A stretch of 64,000 bases of DNA from Sphingomonas sp. CCH10-B3 (GCF_001556185.1 NZ_LSIJ01000104.1:1-64000); one strand, 5' to 3'; numbered from the stretch's first letter, positions 21,289 through 32,117 are shown. Notes: a model not told the origin generated them from the sequence alone. Translations and numbers: made by a program.

Positions 21289-22253
21289 TGCAGGTCGTCG
21301 CGGTCGACATCGGCGGGACGCACGCCCGCTTTGCACTAGCCGAGGTGGCGAACGGGCGCGTGCAATCGCTCGCCGACCCGGTCACGCTCAAGACCGCCGA
21401 ATATGCGAGCTTCCAGACCGCGTGGGAAGCGTTTGGCGCGCAAGTCGGCCCGCTGCCCCGCGCGGCGGCGATTGCCGTTGCCTCGCCGGTCGGGGGCGAG
21501 CTCATCAAGCTCACCAACAATCCCTGGGTCATCCGCCCCGCGCTGATAAAGGAACGGTTGAGCGTCGACGATTTCGTGCTGATCAACGATTTCGGGGCGG
21601 TCGGCCATGCCGTCGCACAAGTGGGTGCCGACCTGTTCGAGCCGATTGCCGGCCCTGACTTGCCGTTGCCTGATCGCGGCATCATCACTGTCTGTGGTCC
21701 CGGCACCGGGCTCGGCGTGGCGCAAGTGCTGCGGACCGAAGGCGGCTATCACGTGCTCGAGACCGAAGGCGGCCACACCGATTTCGCGCCGCTCGACAGC
21801 ATCGAGGACGCGGTGCTCAAGCGGCTGCGCGCCGATCACGGTCGCGTTTCGGCCGAGCGCGTCGTTTCCGGCCCCGGCATCGTCGGCATCTATCGCACGC
21901 TCGCTGACATCGAAAAGCGCGACGATCCGCGCATCGACGACAAGACGATCTGGACGATGGCACTCGAAGGCAGCGACAGCCTTGCGCTCGCCGCACTCGA
22001 CCGCTTCTGCCTCAGCCTCGGCGCAGTCGCGGGCGACCTTGCACTCGCACAAGGCGCCAAGGGTGTGGTGATCGCGGGTGGCCTCGGTCTGCGGTTGAAG
22101 GATCATCTCGCCCGGTCCGGCTTTGCCGAGCGCTTCGCCGCCAAGGGCCGCTTTCGCAGCATGATGGAAGCAATCCCGGTCAAGCTCATCACGCATCCCC
22201 AGCCCGGCCTGTTCGGCGCGGCGGCTGCCTTCGCTCAGGAGTTCACGCGATGA
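21288..22253 (+). CDS. glk: Glucokinase
   Basis: A 321-residue ATP-dependent hexokinase of the bacterial Glk type. VAVDIGGTHARFALAEV is the phosphate-binding region, VLINDFGAVGHA the sugar-binding loop with the catalytic Asp, and CGPGTGLGVA a conserved glycine loop. It supplies glucose 6-phosphate for zwf. It overlaps edd at its start and eda at its end, so the three are translationally linked. Confidence 0.95.
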   Translation: MQVVAVDIGGTHARFALAEVANGRVQSLADPVTLKTAEYASFQTAWEAFGAQVGPLPRAAAIAVASPVGGELIKLTNNPWVIRPALIKERLSVDDFVLINDFGAVGHAVAQVGADLFEPIAGPDLPLPDRGIITVCGPGTGLGVAQVLRTEGGYHVLETEGGHTDFAPLDSIEDAVLKRLRADHGRVSAERVVSGPGIVGIYRTLADIEKRDDPRIDDKTIWTMALEGSDSLALAALDRFCLSLGAVAGDLALAQGAKGVVIAGGLGLRLKDHLARSGFAERFAAKGRFRSMMEAIPVKLITHPQPGLFGAAAAFAQEFTR

Positions 22254-22879
22254 CCGACACACCGACGATCGCCGACATCATGCAAACCAGCCCGGTCATC
22301 CCGGTGCTGGTGATCGACGATGCCGCGACCGCGCAACCGCTTGCCGAGGCATTGGTGGCCGGCGGCTTGCGCGTGCTGGAGGTAACATTGCGCACGCCCG
22401 CGGCGCTCGATGCCATCCGCGCGATGAAGCAGGTGCCGGGAGCGATCGTCGGCGCGGGGACCGTCGTCAACACCGATCAGTTCGCGCAAGTCATGGACGC
22501 GGGCGCCGAATTCATCGTTTCGCCCGGACTGACCGAGCGACTGGCGACGCCGATTATCGACAGCGGCGTACCGTTCCTGCCGGGCATCGCCAATGCCGCC
22601 GACATCATGACCGGGCTCGACCTTGGCCTGACGCACTTCAAATTTTTCCCGGCGATGGCAGCGGGCGGGTTGCCCGCGCTCAAGGCACTCGCCGCACCCT
22701 TCTACCAATGCCGTTTCTGCCCGACCGGCGGCATCACGGAAGTCACCGCGCCCGACTGGCTGGCGTTCGATCCGGTATTGTGCGTCGGCGGCAGCTGGGT
22801 GACGCCCAAGGGCGCGTCGCTTGCCGAGATCGAGGCGCTGGCGCGCGAAGCGGCGGGACTGCGTCTGGGCAACGCCTGA
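22250..22879 (+). CDS. eda: KDPG / 2-keto-4-hydroxyglutarate aldolase
   Basis: A 209-residue class I aldolase that splits KDPG to pyruvate and glyceraldehyde 3-phosphate. LRVLEVTLRTPAAL carries the catalytic Glu, and the Schiff-base lysine is in HFKFFPA. GGSWVTPKG is the C-terminal phosphate site. It ends the Entner-Doudoroff operon; REP-like palindromes follow. Confidence 0.95.
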   Translation: MTDTPTIADIMQTSPVIPVLVIDDAATAQPLAEALVAGGLRVLEVTLRTPAALDAIRAMKQVPGAIVGAGTVVNTDQFAQVMDAGAEFIVSPGLTERLATPIIDSGVPFLPGIANAADIMTGLDLGLTHFKFFPAMAAGGLPALKALAAPFYQCRFCPTGGITEVTAPDWLAFDPVLCVGGSWVTPKGASLAEIEALAREAAGLRLGNA

Positions 22880-22883
22880 TCCA

Positions 22884-22967
22884 CCCGTTCGTCCCGAGCA
22901 ACGTCGAGGGACGGGCATCAAGCGCCGCCCCTATAGCCCCTGTCTCGATTTCGCTCGACACGAACGG
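22884..22967. repeat. Pair of inverted REP-like palindromes
   Basis: Unit one (22884-22915) begins CCCGTTCGTCCCGAGCAACG. Unit two (22939-22967), read on the minus strand, begins CCGTTCGTGTCGAGCGAAAT. They are two versions of one imperfect palindrome in opposite orientation, 23 bases apart, like a REPIN doublet. They lie between the convergent eda and mltG genes and may also help end transcription. Confidence 0.65.
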
Positions 22968-22973
22968 TTGGTG

Positions 22974-23939
22974 TCAAATCCCGTGCGCGGCGCGATAGGC
23001 GCGCCACTTGGCGACATTGGCATTATGCTGGTCGAGCGTGTCGGCAAAGACATGCCCGCCGCTGCCATCCGCCACGAAATAGAGCGCCTGACTGTCGGCG
23101 GGATCGAGCACTGCGTCGATGCTCGCGCGGCCCGGGTTGCAGATCGGCCCTTTCGGCAGCCCGGTCATTGCATAAGTGTTGTAATCGTTCACCGCGCGCA
23201 CTTCGGACAGCAGGATGCGGCGCCCGAGCGGTCTGCCCTTGGTAATCGGGTAGATAATCGTCGGATCGGCCTGCAACATCATCCCGCGCTTCAGCCGGTT
23301 CGAATAGACAGCGGCCACCGTCCGCCGCTCGCTCGGCTTGCCGGTTTCCTTTTCGACGATCGACGCGAGCACCAGCGCTTCCTCGGGCGTGCGCACCGCG
23401 AGGCCCGGCTTGCGCTTCGCCCAGGCGGCGGCAAGGTAATTGGTCATCGCCTCCTGCATCCGCTTGACGATGACTCCGCGGTTATCGCCGCGTTCGAAGC
23501 TGTAGCTGTCAGGCAGGACCGAGCCTTCGGGCGGCACTTCAACGCTACCGGTCAGCTCGCCGATGCTGTCGAGCCGTTCCTTGACCAGAATCGACGGCCA
23601 GCCCTCAGGCACCGTCACGAAGCGCTGGAGCGTCTTGCCGCCCTGCAGCACCTTCAGGATATCGGCTTCGCTCAGATGCGCGGGGAAGCGATATTCGCCC
23701 GCCTTTATCCGCGTCTTGGTGCCGAACAGCCGCGCATAGAGGCGGAACCGGTCCGCCGAATGGATCGCACCGATTTTCTCGAGCCGCCGCGCCGTGTCGG
23801 CCAGCGTCGCGCCATCGCTCACTTCAAAGCGGGTGCTCGCGCGCAGCGGCCCGCGCCCGCCCCATTCCTGCAGCACCAGAAACGCCCCCGCGGCGAGCGC
23901 GAGCAGAACGATGATCGCGAAACAGCCAAGCCTGCGCAT
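22974..23939 (-). CDS. mltG: Endolytic murein transglycosylase
   Basis: A 321-residue membrane-anchored YceG/MltG protein that cuts nascent peptidoglycan and limits glycan length. One N-terminal transmembrane helix (about residues 5-26) is followed by a LysM-like region and the YceG domain; the catalytic Glu is in LASIVEKETG, and YNTYAMTGLPKGPICNPG is diagnostic. It sits 19 bases after fabF, with which it is probably cotranscribed. Confidence 0.94.
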   Translation of the reverse strand: MRRLGCFAIIVLLALAAGAFLVLQEWGGRGPLRASTRFEVSDGATLADTARRLEKIGAIHSADRFRLYARLFGTKTRIKAGEYRFPAHLSEADILKVLQGGKTLQRFVTVPEGWPSILVKERLDSIGELTGSVEVPPEGSVLPDSYSFERGDNRGVIVKRMQEAMTNYLAAAWAKRKPGLAVRTPEEALVLASIVEKETGKPSERRTVAAVYSNRLKRGMMLQADPTIIYPITKGRPLGRRILLSEVRAVNDYNTYAMTGLPKGPICNPGRASIDAVLDPADSQALYFVADGSGGHVFADTLDQHNANVAKWRAYRAAHGI

Positions 23940-23958
23940 TTCCGTCGGCCTTTCGGGC

Positions 23959-25218
23959 TCAGTCGATCGCCTTCATGATCAGGCTGGCATTTGTACCGCC
24001 GAAGCCGAACGAATTGTTCAGCACTGCCTTCACGCGCCGTTCCTTGGCGACATGCGGAACCAGATCGACGCCTTCCGCGCCCTCATCGGGATCGTCGAGG
24101 TTGAGCGTCGGCGGCACGATCTGGTCGCGGATCGCGAGAATGCAGAAAATGCTCTCGACCGCGCCCGCGCCGCCCAGCAGATGGCCGATCGCCGATTTGG
24201 TCGAACTCATCGACAAGGTGCCGATGGCATTGCCGAACAGGCGCCGCACCGCGCCCAGCTCGATCAGGTCGGCCATCGTCGAGGTGCCATGCGCGTTGAT
24301 ATAGTCGATGTCGCCAAGCGACAGGCCCGACCGCTTCATTGCCATTTCCATCGACCGGTAAGCACCGGCCCCGGTCGGCTCGGGCGCCGTCACATGATAG
24401 GCATCGCCCGACATGCCATAGCCGACGACCTCGGCATAGATTTTGGCGCCGCGCCGCTTGGCATGCTCATATTCCTCGAGCACGAGCACGCCCGCGCCTT
24501 CGCCCATTACGAAGCCGTCGCGGTTCTTGTCATAGGGGCGGCTGCCTTTTTCGGGCGCATCGTTGTAAATCGTCGCGAGCGCACGCGCCTGGGCGAAGCC
24601 GGCGATGCCGATCGGGCAGACCGCGCCTTCGGCGCCGCCGGCGAGCATGACATCGGCATCGTCGAGCGCAATCATCCGCGCGGCATCGCCGATCGAATGC
24701 GCGCCGGTCGAACAGGCCGTGACGACGGCGTGGTTGGGTCCCATCAGGCCGTATTTGATCTGCACCTGGCCCGAGATGAGGTTGATCAGCCGCCCGTGCA
24801 CGAAATGCGGCGAGACACGGCGCGGCCCGCGCTCGTGCAGCACGATCGATTCGCTTTCGATCCCCGGCAGGCCGCCGATGCCCGAGCCAATCGAGCAGCC
24901 GGTGCGCAGCCGCTCCGCCTCGCTCATGTCGGTCAGGCCGGCATCCTCGAGCGCCTGGCTGGCGGCATCGATGCCATAGATGATGAACGGGTCGACCTGG
25001 CGCTGCACCTTGTGATCGACGCGCTTGCCGGGATCGAAGCCATAGGGATGATCGGCAGGCTTGACCTCGCAGGCGATCCGGCACGCGTAATCGCTCGCGT
25101 CAAAGCGCGTGATCTGACTGGCGCCCGATTTGGAGGCGAGGATGTTGCTCCAGGTGGTCTCGACGTCCGCACCCAGCGGCGTCACGAGCCCCAGTCCGGT
25201 TACGACAACGCGGCGCAT
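23959..25218 (-). CDS. fabF: 3-oxoacyl-[ACP] synthase II
   Basis: A 419-residue condensing enzyme of fatty-acid elongation. The catalytic Cys is in VTACSTGAHSIG, and the two His in NAHGTSTMADL and SAIGHLLGGAG. The C-terminal NSFGFGGTNASL is conserved. It lies after acpP in a fabD-fabG-acpP-fabF order with a 178-base gap. Confidence 0.97.
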   Translation of the reverse strand: MRRVVVTGLGLVTPLGADVETTWSNILASKSGASQITRFDASDYACRIACEVKPADHPYGFDPGKRVDHKVQRQVDPFIIYGIDAASQALEDAGLTDMSEAERLRTGCSIGSGIGGLPGIESESIVLHERGPRRVSPHFVHGRLINLISGQVQIKYGLMGPNHAVVTACSTGAHSIGDAARMIALDDADVMLAGGAEGAVCPIGIAGFAQARALATIYNDAPEKGSRPYDKNRDGFVMGEGAGVLVLEEYEHAKRRGAKIYAEVVGYGMSGDAYHVTAPEPTGAGAYRSMEMAMKRSGLSLGDIDYINAHGTSTMADLIELGAVRRLFGNAIGTLSMSSTKSAIGHLLGGAGAVESIFCILAIRDQIVPPTLNLDDPDEGAEGVDLVPHVAKERRVKAVLNNSFGFGGTNASLIMKAID

Positions 25219-25396
25219 TGCACTTTCCTTCTAAACGTTGTGGCGACGGTCAAAATCGCGACGGTCATGCCGCCAATAACGAAACGGCCCCTCGCCCCAG
25301 GCAACCACAGGGACAAGGAGCCGGTTCGTGTCGATCGGCCCGCTCGGGCCCCTTGGGCAATCGCATCCGACCGGGCGGCAAGGCCACCCGCCGGGC

Positions 25397-25633
25397 TCAG
25401 CCCTGATGCTCGTTGATATAGGTGATCGCATCGCCGACGGTGCTGATCTTTTCAGCGGCATCATCGGGAATCTCGACCCCGAATTCCTCTTCGAACGCCA
25501 TCACCAGTTCGACGATGTCGAGGCTGTCGGCGCCCAGATCATCGATGAAGCTGGCGTGCTCGTTCACCTTCTCGGCTTCGACGCCCAGATGCTCGACAAC
25601 GATCTTCTTCACGCGATCGGAGGTCTCGCTCAT
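25397..25633 (-). CDS. acpP: Acyl carrier protein
   Basis: A 78-residue acidic four-helix protein carrying growing acyl chains on 4'-phosphopantetheine attached to Ser in [14 protein letters not shown]. Length and sequence are standard. AGAGGAAAGAGAG precedes the ATG. It lies between fabG and fabF. Confidence 0.97.
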   Translation of the reverse strand: MSETSDRVKKIVVEHLGVEAEKVNEHASFIDDLGADSLDIVELVMAFEEEFGVEIPDDAAEKISTVGDAITYINEHQG

Positions 25634-25711
25634 GCTCTCTTTCCTCTTAGAAAATGGTCTTGGACATTCCTGAACGCACGTAGAACGGCGGTCGGGCGCT
25701 GACAAGTGGTG

Positions 25712-26452
25712 TCAGAGCATTGCCATGCCGCCGTTGACGTGGATCGTCTGGCCCGTGACGTAACCCGCCTCGCGGCTGGCGAGATAAACGACAGCGGCGC
25801 CGATATCCGCCCCCTCGCCCATCCGCCCCATCGGGATGCGCGCGTTGAGCGCTTCCTTCTGCGCATCAGGCAAAGCGTCGGTCATCGCGCTCGTAATGAA
25901 GCCCGGCGCAATGCAGTTCACGGTGATGCCGCGGCTCGCCAGCTCCTGCGCCAGTGCCTTCGACATGCCGACCAGCCCGGCCTTGGACGCTGCATAATTG
26001 GCCTGCCCGGGATTGCCGGTCGCGCCGACAACGGACGTAATCGAGACGATCCGCCCGAACCGGGCCTTCATCATCGGCCGTGCTGCTGCGCGTGCGAGCC
26101 GGAACGCCGCTTCGAGATTGACGCGGATCACCGTGTCCCATTCCTCGTCCTTCATCCGCATCACGAGATTGTCGCGGGTGACCCCGGCATTGTTGACGAC
26201 AATGTCGAGCTTGCCGCCCAGCGCCTCGACTGCGGCGGGCACCAGCGCATCGACAGCGGCCCCGTCGCCCAGGTCGCATGGCAGCGCGACATGGTCGCCA
26301 CCCAGCGTATCACGGAACGCCGCCAGCTTGTCGACGTTCGACCCCGACACCGCCAGCCGCGCGCCCTGCCCCGCCAGCGCGTGCGCAATCGCCGAACCGA
26401 TTCCCCCCGAAGCGCCGGTCACCAGCGCGGTCATTCCACTCAGGTCGAACAT
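25712..26452 (-). CDS. fabG: 3-oxoacyl-[ACP] reductase
   Basis: A 246-residue short-chain dehydrogenase. TGASGGIGSA binds NADPH, NNAG is conserved, and the Ser-Tyr-Lys centre ends in YAASKAGL. The start at 26452 (MFDLSGMTALV) is supported by AAGGAG six bases upstream; a TTG at 26467 would place that site within the gene. The fabD gene ends 11 bases before it. Confidence 0.96.
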   Translation of the reverse strand: MFDLSGMTALVTGASGGIGSAIAHALAGQGARLAVSGSNVDKLAAFRDTLGGDHVALPCDLGDGAAVDALVPAAVEALGGKLDIVVNNAGVTRDNLVMRMKDEEWDTVIRVNLEAAFRLARAAARPMMKARFGRIVSITSVVGATGNPGQANYAASKAGLVGMSKALAQELASRGITVNCIAPGFITSAMTDALPDAQKEALNARIPMGRMGEGADIGAAVVYLASREAGYVTGQTIHVNGGMAML

Positions 26453-26463
26453 CAACTGCTCCT

Positions 26464-27396
26464 TCAAATCGCCTTCGCCAGCGCCTCGATATCGGCCATT
26501 GACACCACGCTGACCGTTTCCGCCTCAACGGTGCGCTTGTTCATCGGCCCGAGCACCTTGGCGCCGAATTCGATGAACTGCTGGACGCCTGCTGCGGCCA
26601 TCGCCAGCATCGATTCGCGCCATCGCACCACGCCCGTCACCTGATCGACCAGCCGCGCGCGGATCGTGTCGGGGTCGGTGATCGGTGCCGCCAGCACATT
26701 GGCGAAGAGCGGCACCAGCGGCGCATCGATCCGTGCAGCCTTCAGCCGGTGCTCCATCTGATCGGCAGCAGGCTGCATCAGTGAGCAATGGAACGGCGCC
26801 GACACCGGCAGCAGCATGCCCTTCTTGACGCCGTGCTCCTTGCACAGCGCCACCGCGCGTTCGATCGCGCCGATATGGCCCGACAGCACGACCTGACCGA
26901 CGGCGTTGTCGTTCGCGACGGCACAGACTTCGCCCTGAGCCGCCGCATCGGCGATCGCCTGCGCCTGCTCGATCGTCGCGCCGAGCAGCGCCGCCATGCC
27001 GCCGACGCCTGCGGGGACCGCCTCCTGCATCGCCCAGCCGCGCAGCTTCAGCAGCCGCGCCGTGGTGGCAAGGTCGATCGCCCCTGCCGCGCACAGCGCC
27101 GAGTATTCGCCGAGCGAATGGCCCGCGACGAACGCGGCATGCTCGGCAAGCTTCGCGCCGCCCTCGCGCTCGAGCACACGCAGCGTCGCAATCGCGTTCG
27201 CCATGATCGCGGGCTGGGCATGTTCGGTCAGCGTCAGCGTCTCGGCCGGGCCTTCGGTCATCAGACGGAACAGGTTTTCGCCGATCGCGTCATCGACTTC
27301 CTGAAACGTCTCGCGCGCGACGGCGCTGGCGTCGGCGAGCTCGCGGCCCATGCCGACGATCTGGCTGCCCTGGCCGGGAAAAATGAACGCGCGCAT
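26464..27396 (-). CDS. fabD: Malonyl-CoA:ACP transacylase
   Basis: A 310-residue transacylase that loads malonate on [17 protein letters not shown] is the N-terminal motif and [10 protein letters not shown] the nucleophile elbow; the catalytic His is in [11 protein letters not shown]. The start at 27396 has GAGGAGAGGG just upstream. It is the first gene of the fatty-acid cluster, divergent from rpsF. Confidence 0.96.
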   Translation of the reverse strand: MRAFIFPGQGSQIVGMGRELADASAVARETFQEVDDAIGENLFRLMTEGPAETLTLTEHAQPAIMANAIATLRVLEREGGAKLAEHAAFVAGHSLGEYSALCAAGAIDLATTARLLKLRGWAMQEAVPAGVGGMAALLGATIEQAQAIADAAAQGEVCAVANDNAVGQVVLSGHIGAIERAVALCKEHGVKKGMLLPVSAPFHCSLMQPAADQMEHRLKAARIDAPLVPLFANVLAAPITDPDTIRARLVDQVTGVVRWRESMLAMAAAGVQQFIEFGAKVLGPMNKRTVEAETVSVVSMADIEALAKAI

Positions 27397-27586
27397 GCCC
27401 TCTCCTCGATTTCTGTCGTGCGCCCGCCTAGAAACCATCGTGCCCAATGGCAAGCGCGCTTGCTTTTCCGGCGATTTCGCGTATGTGGCCGCGCTTCGGG
27501 TTTGCCCGGAACGAGTATGGACGACAGCCGGAGGGGTCTCGCGATGGGCGCGACGACCAGCAATCGGCCAAGATGAAGGACAAGAC

Positions 27587-28009
27587 ATGGCTCTTTACGA
27601 GCACGTGTTCCTTGCGCGCCAGGATCTGGCACAGGCGCAGGTGGACGCGCTGGCGGAAACCGCCACCAAGATCGTCGAGGACAATCAGGGCAAGGTCGTG
27701 AAGACCGAGACCTGGGGCCTACGCAGCCTCGCCTACAAGATCGCGAAGAACCGCAAGGCGCATTATGTGATGCTCGAAATCGATGCGCCCGCGGGCGTTG
27801 TCGCCGAGCTCGAGCGCCAGACTCAGATCAACGAAGACATCATCCGCTACATGACCGTGAAGGTCGATGCGCTCGAAGCCGGTCCGACGGTGATGATGCG
27901 CAAGAGCGACCGTGGCGAGCGCGATGGCCGCCGCGGCGATCGTGGCGACCGGCCCGATCGTGATGGCCCGCGGGGCGACCGCCCCCGTCGCGACTTCGAC
28001 GGCGAATAA
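27587..28009 (+). CDS. rpsF: 30S ribosomal protein S6
   Basis: A 140-residue ribosomal protein that binds 16S rRNA together with S18. The S6 fold covers residues 1-105 ([29 protein letters not shown]). The C-terminal 35 residues are a charged tail rich in Arg, Asp and Gly, longer than in E. coli and usual for sphingomonads. AAGGA precedes the ATG. First gene of rpsF-rpsR-rplI. Confidence 0.97.
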   Translation: MALYEHVFLARQDLAQAQVDALAETATKIVEDNQGKVVKTETWGLRSLAYKIAKNRKAHYVMLEIDAPAGVVAELERQTQINEDIIRYMTVKVDALEAGPTVMMRKSDRGERDGRRGDRGDRPDRDGPRGDRPRRDFDGE

Positions 28010-28023
28010 GGAGTTATTGAATC

Positions 28024-28248
28024 ATGGCACGCCCCTTTTTCCGCCGCCGCAAGAGCTGCCCCTTTTCCGCCAAGGACGCCCCCCGGATCGACTATAAGGA
28101 CGTCCGGCTGCTGCAGGGCTTCGTGTCCGAGCGTGGCAAGATCGTCCCGTCGCGCATCACTTCGGTGAGCGCGAAGAAGCAGCGCGAACTCGCTCAGGCG
28201 ATCAAGCGCGCCCGTCATCTGGGCCTCTTGCCCTATATCGTTAAGTAA
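28024..28248 (+). CDS. rpsR: 30S ribosomal protein S18
   Basis: 74 residues, the standard S18 length, with [19 protein letters not shown] and the C-terminal [21 protein letters not shown]. It pairs with S6 in the platform of the 30S subunit. It lies 14 bases after rpsF. Confidence 0.97.
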   Translation: MARPFFRRRKSCPFSAKDAPRIDYKDVRLLQGFVSERGKIVPSRITSVSAKKQRELAQAIKRARHLGLLPYIVK

Positions 28249-28260
28249 GGAAGGACTGAC

Positions 28261-28857
28261 ATGGAAGTCATCCTGCTGGAACGCGTCGAAAAGCTCGGCG
28301 TCATCGGCGACGTCGTCACGGTCAAGGACGGGTTCGCCCGGAATTACCTGCTCCCGAACAAGAAGGCGCTGCGTTCGAACGCTGCCAACCGCAAGGTTTT
28401 CGAAGCCAACCGCGAACGCATCGTCGCCGAAAACGCGTCGCGTCGCGCGCATGCCGAAACCGAGGCGAAGACCATCGACGGCATCACGCTGACTCTGATC
28501 CGTCAGTCGTCGAACACCGGCCAGCTTTACGGCTCGGTCGCGGTGCGCGATCTGGTCGAAGCGCTCAACAACGACGGCCACAAGGTTACCAAGGCGCAGG
28601 TCGTGCTCGATCGCCCGATCAAGACGATCGGTCTGTTCGACGTCAAGATCGCGCTGCACCCCGAAGTGTCGGTCGGCATCAAGGTGAACGTCGCCCGCTC
28701 GCCCGAAGAAGCCGAAATGCAGGCGAGCGGCGTCAACGTGATGGAGGCGATGTTCGAAAAGGACGAAGCCGGCTTCGTCGAAGCCTATGACCCAAATGCC
28801 GAGCCCGGCGCGACTGCCGAAGTCGTCCCGGCCGGCGAGGACGCCAACGCGGGCTGA
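28261..28857 (+). CDS. rplI: 50S ribosomal protein L9
   Basis: A 198-residue L9 with the N-terminal domain MEVILLERVEKLGVIGD and GFARNYLLPNKKAL, a long helix, and the C-terminal rRNA-binding domain. The last 45 residues are an acidic/Ala extension absent from E. coli and common in alphaproteobacteria. Last gene of the ribosomal operon; a hairpin follows. Confidence 0.96.
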   Translation: MEVILLERVEKLGVIGDVVTVKDGFARNYLLPNKKALRSNAANRKVFEANRERIVAENASRRAHAETEAKTIDGITLTLIRQSSNTGQLYGSVAVRDLVEALNNDGHKVTKAQVVLDRPIKTIGLFDVKIALHPEVSVGIKVNVARSPEEAEMQASGVNVMEAMFEKDEAGFVEAYDPNAEPGATAEVVPAGEDANAG

Positions 28858-28879
28858 TCCCGAGCGTTGCTGCGGCAAA

Positions 28880-28919
28880 AGGAAAGGGCCGTCCGGTAGC
28901 TGCCGGGCGGCCCTTTCCT
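28880..28919. terminator. Strong hairpin between rplI and a convergent small gene
   Basis: AGGAAAGGGCCG (28880-28891) pairs perfectly with CGGCCCTTTCCT (28908-28919), with an inner CCGG/CCGG. On the minus strand it is followed by TTTTGCC; on the plus strand there is no T tract. It probably ends transcription from both sides, best for the minus strand. Confidence 0.65.
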
Positions 28920-28939
28920 ATGGCAGTACTTACTGAATG

Positions 28940-29017
28940 TCAGGGTGCCACAACATAGGCGCTCAACACGGATGCGAGCGGGAGCAGGGCAAACATTAGC
29001 GGCACGACACGACGCAT
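28940..29017 (-). CDS. Possible 25-residue secreted or membrane peptide
   Basis: A small frame encodes a peptide with a basic start (MRRVVP) and a hydrophobic core (LMFALLPLASVLSAYVV). GGAAGAG lies five bases before the ATG. It resembles a lone signal peptide or tiny membrane protein. It sits between mutL and the rplI terminator. Function unknown; support is only the ribosome site, the coherent hydrophobic composition and the terminator placed right after it. Confidence 0.4.
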   Translation of the reverse strand: MRRVVPLMFALLPLASVLSAYVVAP

Positions 29018-29118
29018 TTGATCTCTTCCTTCGACCACCAAGCGGGTCCTCGCGCCATCAATGCGCGCGCGCCGCAAAGGTTGCCGAAAGCTGAACAAGC
29101 AGTCGGGCGGGTGCGCGG

Positions 29119-30897
29119 TCACCGCCGCCCGAACAGCTTCTCGATATCGCCATGCGCGAGTTTCACCCAGGTCGGGCGGCCGTGGTTGCACTGGCCCGAA
29201 TGCGGGGTGACTTCCATTTCGCGCAGCAGCGCGTTCATCTCGGCGACCGACAGCACCCGCCCTGCCCGCACCGATCCGTGGCACGCCATGGTCGCCGCGA
29301 CATGGTCGAGCCGCTCGCGCAAGCTCAGCGCTTCGTCGAACGCCGCCAGATCGTCGGCAAGGTCGGTCACCAGCCCGATCACGTCGCTCTGCCCGAGCAG
29401 TGCCGGGACCGCGCGGACCAGCATCGCTTTCGTGCCGAAGCGTTCGAGTTCGAGCCCCAGCCCGGCCAGATCGGCGGCGCGCGCTTCGAGCCGGTCGCAC
29501 GCCGCCTCGTCGAGTTCGACGACTTCGGGCAACAACAGCGCCTGCCGCGCCACCCCGCCCCCGGCGAGCGCCTTGCGCATGCGTTCGAGCACCAGCCGTT
29601 CGTGCGCGGCATGCTGGTCGACAATCACCAGCCCGTCTTCGGCTTCGGCGACGATATAGGTCTGCGCCACCTGTCCCCGTGCCACGCCAAGCGGGAATGT
29701 CGTTGGCACGGGCGGCGGCATCCACGCGGGCTCGGCGCGCGCCTGAGGCACGTCCGCCGCAAAAAAGTTCGGGCGCCGGTCGTGCAGTGCCCCTGCCGGC
29801 GGTGGCGGAGCAGTCCAGCGCGCGTCGTCAGGCGGCGACGCGATCGGCTCGGCCTGCCATGCCGCCATCGCTGCGGCGTCGGGCCGCCCCGCGCTGCGGT
29901 GACCGGCAGCGTCGAGCGCGCGCCGCAAACCGCTCACGATCATCCCGCGCACCAGCGCCGGATCACGGAAGCGGACTTCGGTCTTGGCCGGGTGGACATT
30001 CACATCGACCTGATCGACCGGGACGTCGAGGAACAGCGCGACGACGGCATGGCGATCACGCGCGAGCATTTCGGCATAGGCGCCGCGCACCGCGCCCACC
30101 AGCAGCCGGTCCTTCACCGGGCGGCCATTCACGAACAGATATTGATGGTCCGCGATGCCGCGATTGAAGGTCGGCAGCCCCGCGACGCCGCCAAGCACGA
30201 TCCCCTCACGCTCCAGCTCGATCGCGATGCTATTGTCGATCAGCGCCCGGTCGGTCAGCGCAGCGACTCGCCCCGGACGATCGGCATCGGGCGCGACATT
30301 GAGCGCAATGCGCCCGTCGTGGCTCAACTGAAACCCGATGTCGGGCCGCGCCATCGCCAGCCGGCGCACCACATCGAGACAGGCGGCATATTCGCTGCGC
30401 GTGCTGCGCAGAAACTTGCGCCGTGCCGGGACATTCGCGAACAGCCCTTCCACCCGCACCCGGGTGCCCGGCGGCAGCCCGGCGGGTCCCTCCTCGACCA
30501 GCACGCCATTGTCGACCACGCGGCGCCACCCTTCAGCCCCCCGCACCCTGCTCTCGAGCGCCAACCGCGCCACGCTGGCGATCGAGGGCAACGCCTCGCC
30601 CCGGAAACCGAGCGTTTCGACTGCCTGAATCGCGCCGTCATTCAGCAGCTTGTCGGGAAGTTTCGACGTCGCGTGCCGTTCCAGCGCGAGCGCCATGTCG
30701 GCGGGCGCCATGCCACTGCCGTCGTCGACCACCTCGATCAACTCGGCACCGCCCGCCGTCAGGCTCACCGAAATGCGCCGCGCGCCTGCATCGATCGCAT
30801 TTTCGACCAACTCTTTCAGCGCGCTCGCGGGCCGCTCCACGACCTCGCCGGCGGCGATTCGGTTGACCACATGTTCGGGGAGACGACGTATTGACAT
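29119..30897 (-). CDS. mutL: DNA mismatch repair protein MutL
   Basis: A 592-residue GHKL ATPase linking MutS to strand incision. The N-terminal part has LVENAIDAGARRISV, DDGSGM and GFRGEALPSIASV. The C-terminal part has the endonuclease motif DQHA(X)2E(X)4E as DQHAAHERLVLE, with ACHGSVRAG and CNHGRP, so this MutL should nick DNA itself, as in bacteria lacking MutH. It is divergent from mreB. Confidence 0.95.
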   Translation of the reverse strand: MSIRRLPEHVVNRIAAGEVVERPASALKELVENAIDAGARRISVSLTAGGAELIEVVDDGSGMAPADMALALERHATSKLPDKLLNDGAIQAVETLGFRGEALPSIASVARLALESRVRGAEGWRRVVDNGVLVEEGPAGLPPGTRVRVEGLFANVPARRKFLRSTRSEYAACLDVVRRLAMARPDIGFQLSHDGRIALNVAPDADRPGRVAALTDRALIDNSIAIELEREGIVLGGVAGLPTFNRGIADHQYLFVNGRPVKDRLLVGAVRGAYAEMLARDRHAVVALFLDVPVDQVDVNVHPAKTEVRFRDPALVRGMIVSGLRRALDAAGHRSAGRPDAAAMAAWQAEPIASPPDDARWTAPPPPAGALHDRRPNFFAADVPQARAEPAWMPPPVPTTFPLGVARGQVAQTYIVAEAEDGLVIVDQHAAHERLVLERMRKALAGGGVARQALLLPEVVELDEAACDRLEARAADLAGLGLELERFGTKAMLVRAVPALLGQSDVIGLVTDLADDLAAFDEALSLRERLDHVAATMACHGSVRAGRVLSVAEMNALLREMEVTPHSGQCNHGRPTWVKLAHGDIEKLFGRR

Positions 30898-30938
30898 GGC
30901 CGATTCTCTAGCCCAAGCGGCGGCTTTCCGCGACCTGA

Positions 30939-32093
<1,155 letters not shown>

Positions 32094-32117
32094 CGTCGGC
32101 GGATCGGGGGCGCCATC

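Noticed and set aside
19147..21336. 729-codon minus-strand frame
   Set aside because: Antisense to edd and pgl, which are certain genes.
27397..27586. S6-S18 leader RNA or promoter before rpsF
   Set aside because: A TTGCTT/TATGTG pair and short stems can be drawn, but none matches the known motif well enough to report.
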